Shown here piece after piece: positions 1-4,986 of a stretch of DNA of 6,295 nucleotides (the stretch's first letter is position 1; each line of letters starts with the position of its first letter). The stretch covers positions 1 to 6,295 of the forward strand of contig DAOUTY010000106.1 in NCBI GenBank assembly GCA_030668425.1, written 5' to 3'. Both the position numbers and the translations under genes were made by a program. The notes beneath the pieces are model-generated. The model did no database searches and was not told the DNA's origin. It worked only from the letters and a program-made list of their open reading frames with translations. This DNA comes from Chloroflexota bacterium. Lineage in GTDB: Bacteria > Chloroflexota > Dehalococcoidia > SZUA-161.

Positions 1-11
1 AAAATCATCAC

Positions 12-40
12 TTGAGGTATTCTACTGCGAGATATATAAT
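12..40 (+). promoter_or_regulatory. Candidate sigma-70-type promoter (weak support)
   Basis: TTGAGG (12-17, four of six matches to the -35 consensus) is followed after 17 bases by a perfect TATAAT (35-40). An inverted repeat GGTATT (16-21) / AATACC (38-43) brackets the spacer and could be a protein-binding site. No open reading frame with a ribosome binding site starts within the next 300 bases of this strand. If real, it would drive a long leader or a small untranslated RNA. AT-rich sequence produces such matches by chance, and an archaeal host would make the match meaningless. Confidence 0.25.
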
Positions 41-245
41 ACCGCAAAAAATCTATACGGGGACATACATGATTGATATAGATCAGACATCCATTGGGGG
101 CTTGACAGATGATTATTAAAGGGTAATGTCCGAGTTGTGGTTCTGATATTTCTAAAGGCTTCCATCAATAGTCGCAACCATAACCACGGATTCGGGCAAA
201 TGCGAGAGGTGGAGTAAAGGAATATCAATAAATGTTACGTTGACT

Positions 246-274
246 TTGACAATGAAGTTTCTTACGATTGTACT
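246..274 (+). promoter_or_regulatory. Candidate promoter for the DUF5658-like gene
   Basis: A perfect TTGACA (246-251) is followed after 17 bases by TGTACT (269-274, four of six matches to TATAAT). A shifted alternative, TTGACT (240-245) with TACGAT (263-268), also has a 17-base spacer. Either would start transcription near 275-282 and leave a leader of about 115 bases before the ATG at 395. A perfect 10-bp palindrome, GTACTAGTAC (270-279), overlaps the -10 box and expected start point, which is a common operator position. This is a consensus match only. Confidence 0.35.
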
Positions 275-394
275 AGTACGATAGTAGCAGCGTGGCCTCG
301 GTGCTATGGCCTGGTATAACTCCGTATCAATACAGTGCCAGGAACACGGTGCTGCTCCCATAAGCCCTATGTGTTCTCAAGCAGAAAGGTAACC

Positions 395-733
395 ATGCTG
401 GATAGACCTCTGGCGCGCACACAAACGAATCTGGTGAGAATAGCCCAGTTCCTGGCAATCGTCTGGGTTATCTTATCCCTCGCTGATGCCAGCGTTACCT
501 ACCTCTGCCTCCAGAACACCGCCAATATCGAGGGTAATCCTTTCGCCAGGGCTCTGTTATCACACAATGAGGTATTGTTCTACGGGGCAAAACTTCTAGT
601 CACCATAGTTATAGGGCTGGGATTCTGGTGGCTGGCAACCAAGACCACGCACCTCAAAGCAATGATCGCTTGCCAGATGTTGCTGGTAGTGCTGTTTGTG
701 GGCGTACTGGGCAACAATATGCTCCATCTGTAG
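395..733 (+). CDS. Small three-helix membrane protein, DUF5658-like
   Basis: The product has 112 residues. The frame is open from an ATG at 335, but I place the start at 395 because AGAAAGG (383-389) lies 5 bases upstream. This start also removes a 20-residue Cys- and Arg-containing stretch unlike the rest. Three hydrophobic segments are visible (about residues 15-40, 60-81 and 86-108). At the end of the first is D31-x3-T35, followed by E46-G-N-P49, the Asp/Thr/ENP-type signature I associate with DUF5658-like small membrane proteins. The segment order and short length fit that family, which has no established biochemical function. The gene converges on the minus-strand secretion operon, with only 53 bases between the stop codons, and need not share its job. 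The family call is from memory of the motif. Being a real coding gene is much surer than its family. Confidence 0.75.
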   Translation: MLDRPLARTQTNLVRIAQFLAIVWVILSLADASVTYLCLQNTANIEGNPFARALLSHNEVLFYGAKLLVTIVIGLGFWWLATKTTHLKAMIACQMLLVVLFVGVLGNNMLHL

Positions 734-747
734 GCCGGCGAGAGAAC

Positions 748-793
748 CGAGCCACTGGGACAGTTCAGGACAATGTCCAAAATCCTCTAGGAT
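748..793. repeat. Short inverted repeats in the convergent gap
   Basis: Between the converging stop codons lie GGACA...TGTCC arms (from about 749 to 775) and ATCC-TCTA-GGAT (782-793). On the minus strand the second reads as a 4-bp hairpin followed by TTTT, in the right place to end transcription of the operon. The stems are too short and GC-poor for a confident intrinsic terminator. Confidence 0.2.
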
Positions 794-1629
794 GATTTCC
801 TGACCTTGTCAGTGATCGCTTTCATCTCCTCCAGCAAAGAATAGATATTCATCTCCTCCAGCCCCTGAGCGAGTACGCTGATCGGATTTTCTGCGAGTGG
901 TTCGCTTTTGAAAACATCTAACAGGCTATCCTCCTCATCTCCTTGAGCTTCCTTCACCTGTGGTGAACCAGAAATCTTGACCTTTTGCCCCTTTTCTTCA
1001 ACCGCTTCTAGGTCATCGCCGCCTGGTGCGGCCACATCGACCTCCTGCCCTTCCGTTTCAAGCGTCCGAGGGTCATTACCCCCTGATGCCGGCGCCTCGA
1101 TGCCCCGGTTTTCTGCCTCAACAACCCGGGGTTCGTCATCAGCCACCGCTGCCATCTCGACGGTTTCGCCTTTCACCTGAAGAACACGGAGCCCGTCGTC
1201 GGTCGTCTCCACCGCCTCTTCTGATTCATCCTCAAGAAACCTGAGGGCCTCATCAGTTGCCGCTGCCACCTCTTCCGCTTCCTCCTCAAGTTCAACAGCC
1301 CCCTCCTCATCTTCATCTAAGGACATAAGCCCCAAATCCTCCGCCTCAAGCTCTTGCTCTTCAGGGCTTTGCTCCAGGTCCGCTGCGGCTGGTTCAAGCG
1401 CCTCGGTGTCCCCACCCTCAGCCCTGGTTACCCGGGGTTCAAGGCTTGCTTGTGCCCCCTCCCCACCTTCCTCATCCCCCAGTTGAAAAGCCCCGTCCTT
1501 CTTGTGTGACAGGAATTCTCCCACAGGGTCTTCTTCTAAAAGAGAATTGCCGTCAACACCCGCGAACAAAGCCCCAAAAGCAGTCCCCGAACGATCCAGC
1601 GCCAACCGAGTCCATCGTGCTAAACCCAC
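787..1629 (-). CDS. Acidic repeat protein of the pilus/archaellum-like operon, function unknown
   Basis: I do not recognise this 280-residue protein as a named family. It starts with GTG at 1629. No ATG occurs in the frame before residue 102, and a strong Shine-Dalgarno (AAAGGAGGAGAGG) lies just upstream. About 27% of residues are Asp or Glu by hand count. Residues 1-50 are mixed and mildly hydrophobic. Residues 50-118 are a Glu-rich, probably disordered stretch. Residues about 119-221 contain degenerate 18-20-residue repeats. Residues about 235-276 look folded again and end in an amphipathic helix-like segment (NIYSLLEEMKAITDKV). There is no signal peptide or membrane helix, so it should be cytosolic. 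It begins 27 bases after the flaJ-like stop and is surely co-transcribed with it. A role as a cytosolic accessory or adaptor of the motor, analogous in position only to FlaC/D/E-type proteins, is inference; no FlaD/E signature is visible. Confidence 0.8.
   Translation of the reverse strand: MGLARWTRLALDRSGTAFGALFAGVDGNSLLEEDPVGEFLSHKKDGAFQLGDEEGGEGAQASLEPRVTRAEGGDTEALEPAAADLEQSPEEQELEAEDLGLMSLDEDEEGAVELEEEAEEVAAATDEALRFLEDESEEAVETTDDGLRVLQVKGETVEMAAVADDEPRVVEAENRGIEAPASGGNDPRTLETEGQEVDVAAPGGDDLEAVEEKGQKVKISGSPQVKEAQGDEEDSLLDVFKSEPLAENPISVLAQGLEEMNIYSLLEEMKAITDKVRKSS
988..1275 (-). repeat. Degenerate tandem repeat inside the acidic protein gene
   Basis: Residues 119-214 of the acidic protein split into units of 18, 18, 20, 20 and 20 residues. 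Each begins with E/Q/R plus E/V/I, passes through a D-D or N-D turn, then an R/L-x-V/L step, and ends in E-x-E/K-G or similar. Examples of unit starts are ETVEMAAVADDEPRVV, RGIEAPASGGNDPRTL and QEVDVAAPGGDDLEAV. At DNA level the period is 54-60 bases with clear but imperfect similarity. This indicates old internal duplication rather than a young satellite. Confidence 0.6.
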
Positions 1630-1635
1630 TACTAT

Positions 1636-1648
1636 CCTCTCCTCCTTT
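1636..1648 (-). promoter_or_regulatory. Strong ribosome binding site for the acidic protein gene
   Basis: Read on the minus strand, the sequence is AAAGGAGGAGAGG, ending 6 bases before the GTG at 1629. The full anti-Shine-Dalgarno match decides this GTG start. It also argues that the gene is well translated although it is last in the visible operon. Confidence 0.75.
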
Positions 1649-1656
1649 AGTTACCC

Positions 1657-3165
1657 CTACATCATCTCGATCGACGAGAAGATCCCATCGACTAACCCGG
1701 GTATTATCACCAGCCCCATCCCTGATAAACCAAGGGTCACAGCAAGATAGCTGAAAAGCTTGTAGTTGTTGCCACCATCGGCAGCCTTGACAGCAAAAGC
1801 TGTCGCGACAGACATAACCAGGATACAGGGCAGTGTCAAGGTTTCGAGAAGGCGAACACTATCGAAACTGAAGCTAAACACTTCGACAGCCTTTGTCTGC
1901 GCCTCAGCTACAGATTGCGTATAAACCCCCTCCACCACCTTAGCGAACAGCGTTATGACCTGTACCACAAATACCAACAGAGCAACGATAGCACCATGCA
2001 TACCCAAAGCTAGAAACGTGAACGAGGATGATACTTGCGCTCTCTTGGCACGCAAAAAGTCCAGGGTCGTCGCTACCAGAGAAGAACGTTCCCCGACCTC
2101 CTGCGGGTCACCACCCAGCCTCGCGGCATCGTTAAACATCTTCACGCTTCTGTATATAGTCTCGCTGCCCGTTTCAAGAGAGAATCGCTGCCAGCATATC
2201 TCCGGCTTCAGTCTGGAATCCAGCCTTGCATGGAGACGCCCCACATCCTTTGCAAGGTTCGCCGTTGACCTTTGATCCAGCCTCTCCAGGGCATTGGACA
2301 CCGTTATCTCAACTGCCGATGCTACATTTCCCAGCGACCTGAGGAAAGTGCTGATGTCGGTATCCTTTTTCCTAATCTGGCGATCAAACCGGACACCAGC
2401 TACCCCTATAGGAAATATCAAGATAGAGCCCATGATGAGCGCCCATCCCAGTCCGAAACCCGCCAGCAGAGTGACAAAGAAACAGGCAACCGCAGCAGGC
2501 AACAAAAGCCTTGCCAGCCAGCGTGCTTTACTGTAGGCAGCGCACTTTGATGAATGCGGGTGAACCCTGACTTCCTTGGGAGACACTCTGTGTATCGCCC
2601 AGGATCCCACGGCAGCAACGCACACAGTTACTCCCACTAGCGTGACAGTGAACGATGTTGCCACCGCATAGATGAGCATGGAAATTGCAGCCACCATGAC
2701 AATCAGGGCCGCCGATATAATAAGAGCAGCGTACGCCTCAGTCCATTTCCTCAGCGATTCTACATCACGCTCGTACTCATTCTTGAAAGCCTCGGCCTGG
2801 ACCTTTGCCTCCTGGGACAGAAAGTCCGCCTCCTTCTCTCCCGAACTCAACGAACTTGCGAGGCGTAGCAACAGACTTTTAACCGACTCGGCCTCAGCAG
2901 ACTCCCCCACCATGCGACAGGCCACAGCGTAGTCATAACGCATCTGCGTGGCCAGAAGATGGATCTCCTTAAAATAGCGCGAAGAGCTGCAGGGAAGCTG
3001 GCTGGCAAACTCGAATATCTGGCTGCGCGAGATCCCTGCCGCAGCTATAGAGGACATATACGACAGCTGATAGAACAGGTCGTAGCTAAGATACTCGCTG
3101 TCAACAGAGTCTTTCTTAGAAGAGTCCTTCCTGTTGAGCCTTGGCCAGAACATTGAGAAGTTCAT
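1657..3165 (-). CDS. FlaJ/TadC-like polytopic platform protein (T2SSF family)
   Basis: The product has 502 residues and is the inner-membrane platform on which a type IV filament ATPase acts. Two cytoplasmic T2SSF-like helical domains are visible. The first is at about residues 28-140 (Y-x-L-S-Y-M...AAAGISRSQ...RLASSLSSGEKEADFL). The second is at about residues 272-385 (FLRSLGNVASAVE...AARLGGDPQEVGER). Hydrophobic segments lie at about 147-176, 178-197, 225-243, 245-265, 387-412, 445-466 and 477-497, giving seven candidate membrane helices. Two T2SSF domains with interspersed helix groups fit archaeal FlaJ/TadC-like proteins. The ATG at 3165 lies inside the upstream ATPase gene (50-nt overlap) with AAGGGAG at 3178-3184, 12 bases away. 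A second ATG at 3153 has no visible ribosome binding site. I keep 3165 because the same ATG and following codons recur at the duplicated junction (4984-4986). Overlap with the ATPase implies translational coupling and a shared complex. Confidence 0.88.
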   Translation of the reverse strand: MNFSMFWPRLNRKDSSKKDSVDSEYLSYDLFYQLSYMSSIAAAGISRSQIFEFASQLPCSSSRYFKEIHLLATQMRYDYAVACRMVGESAEAESVKSLLLRLASSLSSGEKEADFLSQEAKVQAEAFKNEYERDVESLRKWTEAYAALIISAALIVMVAAISMLIYAVATSFTVTLVGVTVCVAAVGSWAIHRVSPKEVRVHPHSSKCAAYSKARWLARLLLPAAVACFFVTLLAGFGLGWALIMGSILIFPIGVAGVRFDRQIRKKDTDISTFLRSLGNVASAVEITVSNALERLDQRSTANLAKDVGRLHARLDSRLKPEICWQRFSLETGSETIYRSVKMFNDAARLGGDPQEVGERSSLVATTLDFLRAKRAQVSSSFTFLALGMHGAIVALLVFVVQVITLFAKVVEGVYTQSVAEAQTKAVEVFSFSFDSVRLLETLTLPCILVMSVATAFAVKAADGGNNYKLFSYLAVTLGLSGMGLVIIPGLVDGIFSSIEMM

Positions 3166-4474
3166 AGAAGTCAGTCACTCCCTTATCTTTATGCAGCTTT
3201 TCCAGAATCCTCGCCCTTCTCTCCACCACACTATAGACCTGCCACTTTTCGTTGGATGGGATTCCGCGCATCATGGCAATCTTCTCCTCCAAAAGGTAGC
3301 TGTTCCTTTTACCTACGAAATCGAAGCTATCAGAGATCGCGTCCCAGCGAAACACCTCCACATAGGAGAATATATTAGCAACACTATCGTAGCCAACGAT
3401 TTCGTTGATGCTGGTTGCCCGGCGAGCGGCCTCTCCGCTGGCAAGCTTCACGTTGTTTTGGCATACTACCACGTTCAAGTTATCCATATACGTCTTGGGC
3501 ACATTGATCGGATACCCTGTCAGTCGCTGGATTAGCTTCTCCACATTGGAAGCGTGGAAAGTGCTCAGCACCTCGTGGCCTGTCTGCATCGCGCCAAAGG
3601 CGATGGCCCCCTCCTCGCCCCTGATCTCACCCACGATTATTACATCGGGGCGCTGCCTCAGTGCGGCCTTCAGCAGATCGAACATGTCCACTTGAGCCTT
3701 CGGCTCACCCGGAATCGGAGCCTTGCCCACCTCCCGGATCCAGTTGGCATGGGGCACCTGAAGCTCCGGCGTATCCTCAATGCTCACAATTTTGTGCTTT
3801 AGAGGCATAAAGGTAGTCACCGCATTGAGAAGGGCGGTCTTGCCCGAGGCCGCTTCACCAACGATAAACATATTCATGCCCTCCTCAATCATCAGGGAAA
3901 GATAGGCAGCCATTTCGTAGTTCAGGCTCCCGAAATCAACCAGGTCCAGAATACTCAGCGGTGTTCCGCCGAATTTTCTAATGGTGAAGTTGCTGCCACG
4001 CCGTGAGACCTCCCTGCCAAAGACTATGTTGATTCGGGAACCATCGGGCAGGGTAGCATCCACAATGGGGCTGCGCAGCGTGACCGGCTTTCCTATTGAC
4101 TCGGAGAGACGAAGTACAAAACTGTCCAGATCATCGTGGTTTTCGAAGGCTACTGCTGCCTCTATGCCCTTGAAGACCTTGTGCTCCACGAATAGGTGTC
4201 CCACCCCACTGCAACTGAGGTCCTCTATGTAACTGTCGCGTAGCATTGGATCAATGACACCCATCCCCACTTTTTCTCTAACAATTACGTATTTCAAGGC
4301 CTTGAGCTGTTCGGGAGTCACCTGGACCTTATCCTCATTGCCCTTGCTCTTTCCCTTTTTGCCTTTGGCGCTTCTTACATTGGATGATGCAGCACTAGCC
4401 CCGTTGCGACCTTCAATGCAGATCTTCTCCACCAATCCCACGAGGGCTTCCGCCCTTTCTTCGTCCGATTCAGC
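3100..4474 (-). repeat. Tandem duplication unit, copy A (visible part)
   Basis: This stretch aligns without gaps to 4921-6295 at a constant offset of 1821 bases. It covers most of the ATPase A gene and the first 22 codons of the flaJ-like gene. Alignment stops abruptly at 3100 (4921 in the other copy). The other end is not visible, because the partner runs off the window. Confidence 0.85.
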
Positions 4475-4870
4475 CTCGCCGAGGTCACTGGTTTTACCCG
4501 ACATTATCTCCTCTACCATAGGAAGCACCGTGCTCAGGTCTTGAGTCAGACCCGGCTCTATCGGTATATAGTGGGGCCTGCCACCACCGGGTTCCGCGTA
4601 AATGTGAACGAAGATATCGCCCCCTACAGGGTAGATGAGATTGTGTTCCTTCAGATCACCATGCGACCGTTTGAGCTTAGTACAGTACTCAGGAACGGCC
4701 ACGACATCAAGGGGAAGCTGGCATAGATATTCCCAGAGATGCCTGTTCTCCTGACAGGCCACCTGAAACGCCTCAGGGAGCGACCGGTATAACTCATCGT
4801 GCTCGTCTGGGTTACGCCCGGAAGACTCAGCCTCTTCTTTATGTTCAAAGGGCAACAATGTTATTGGCAT
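3116..4870 (-). CDS. FlaI/GspE2-type secretion ATPase, copy A
   Basis: This complete 584-residue protein is the predicted cytosolic hexameric ATPase that powers assembly or rotation of a type IV-pilus/archaellum-like filament through the FlaJ-like platform. Residues 1-135 are the N-terminal region, including YPVGGDIFVHIY and YIPIEPGL, as in archaeal FlaI-like proteins. Residues about 160-182 form a basic low-complexity linker (GKKGKSKG). Then come the N2-like domain with YIEDLSCSGVGH (214-225), the P-loop G338-EAAS-GKT345, the Asp box SIEDTPELQVPH (363-374), Walker B with catalytic E415 (IIVGEIRG), and the His box with H432 and H439 (GHEVLSTFHA). The FlaI-like C-terminus is RRATSINEIVGYD onward. 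The residue after GKT is Ala346 where the family usually has Thr. AGAGG lies 5 bases before the ATG. It overlaps flaJ downstream and follows paralogue B. The residue differences do not by themselves make it inactive. Confidence 0.92.
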   Translation of the reverse strand: MPITLLPFEHKEEAESSGRNPDEHDELYRSLPEAFQVACQENRHLWEYLCQLPLDVVAVPEYCTKLKRSHGDLKEHNLIYPVGGDIFVHIYAEPGGGRPHYIPIEPGLTQDLSTVLPMVEEIMSGKTSDLGEAESDEERAEALVGLVEKICIEGRNGASAASSNVRSAKGKKGKSKGNEDKVQVTPEQLKALKYVIVREKVGMGVIDPMLRDSYIEDLSCSGVGHLFVEHKVFKGIEAAVAFENHDDLDSFVLRLSESIGKPVTLRSPIVDATLPDGSRINIVFGREVSRRGSNFTIRKFGGTPLSILDLVDFGSLNYEMAAYLSLMIEEGMNMFIVGEAASGKTALLNAVTTFMPLKHKIVSIEDTPELQVPHANWIREVGKAPIPGEPKAQVDMFDLLKAALRQRPDVIIVGEIRGEEGAIAFGAMQTGHEVLSTFHASNVEKLIQRLTGYPINVPKTYMDNLNVVVCQNNVKLASGEAARRATSINEIVGYDSVANIFSYVEVFRWDAISDSFDFVGKRNSYLLEEKIAMMRGIPSNEKWQVYSVVERRARILEKLHKDKGVTDFYELLNVLAKAQQEGLF

Positions 4871-4875
4871 GGCAA

Positions 4876-4888
4876 CCTCTAGGCCTCC
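4876..4888 (-). promoter_or_regulatory. Ribosome binding site of ATPase A, overlapping the relic ORF stop
   Basis: On the minus strand GGAGG (4884-4888) and AGAGG (4876-4880) precede the ATG at 4870, the nearer one by 5 bases. The TAG that ends the chimeric relic ORF (4879-4881) lies within this site. A ribosome finishing the relic would therefore stop on the Shine-Dalgarno of ATPase A. That is the classic geometry of translational coupling, probably inherited from the gene that originally preceded the ATPase. Confidence 0.65.
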
Positions 4889-4986
4889 GCCTTGGAGTAA
4901 GGTATCACTTTTACGTTCCAGTCATGAGAGTCCTTTTTAGAAGAGTCCTTCTTGTTGAGCCTTGGCCAGAACGTTGAGAAGCTCAT
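4879..4986 (-). pseudogene. Chimeric relic ORF at the duplication joint (flaJ start fused to another gene's end)
   Basis: This 35-codon frame opens with the ATG at 4984-4986. Its first 20 residues (MSFSTFWPRLNKKDSSKKDS) match the start of the FlaJ-like protein (MNFSMFWPRLNRKDSSKKDS) except at three positions. Similarity ends after about codon 22. The remaining 13 residues are WNVKVIPYSKAEA, then TAG inside the ribosome binding site of ATPase A. The first 50 bases also encode the end of ATPase B, which alone would preserve them, but about 16 bases beyond that stop still align (12 of 16). I read it as a flaJ 5' fragment carried along with the ATPase duplication and joined to the tail of the gene that lay before the ATPase. 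A functional short peptide or pure translational-coupling role is possible but unsupported. Confidence 0.65.

Larger units (their letters stand above)
1..394. other. Left non-coding stretch; no gene seen
   Basis: I find no convincing gene here on either strand. Two minus-strand frames stay open (22-228 and 152-361), but their translations are low in recognisable features, overlap each other and lack clear ribosome binding sites. No tRNA cloverleaf, CRISPR repeat or insertion-sequence end is evident. The first 130 bases are visibly AT-richer than the rest. The candidate promoters at 12-40 and 246-274 are the only elements I can point to. Confidence 0.5.

Noticed and set aside
102..129. TTGACA at 102-107 as a promoter
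   Set aside because: The -35 is perfect, but the best -10 at normal spacing is TAATGT (three of six), and no gene lies at a sensible distance.
22..361. Two overlapping minus-strand open frames (22-228 and 152-361)
   Set aside because: They overlap each other, lack ribosome binding sites and give proteins with no recognisable domain or repeated hydrophobic pattern. They are best explained as chance frames in non-coding DNA.
335..394. ATG at 335 as the start of the DUF5658-like gene
   Set aside because: No ribosome binding site precedes it and the extra 20 residues do not look like a signal or membrane segment. The ATG at 395 has AGAAAGG 5 bases upstream.
1446..1754. Plus-strand open frames rich in Pro, Ser and Arg opposite the acidic gene (1446-1754, 1502-1750, 977-1180, 1026-1244)
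   Set aside because: They are antisense shadows. Glu/Asp-rich codons read backwards give Ser/Pro/Leu-rich frames, and two different antisense frames are open over the same bases.
3134..3535. Plus-strand frames repeated at the ends of both ATPases (3134-3535 and 4952-5266, 3405-3695 and 5229-5516)
   Set aside because: They recur in both copies only because the ATPase genes are duplicated. The coding signal (family motifs, operon, ribosome binding sites) is all on the minus strand.
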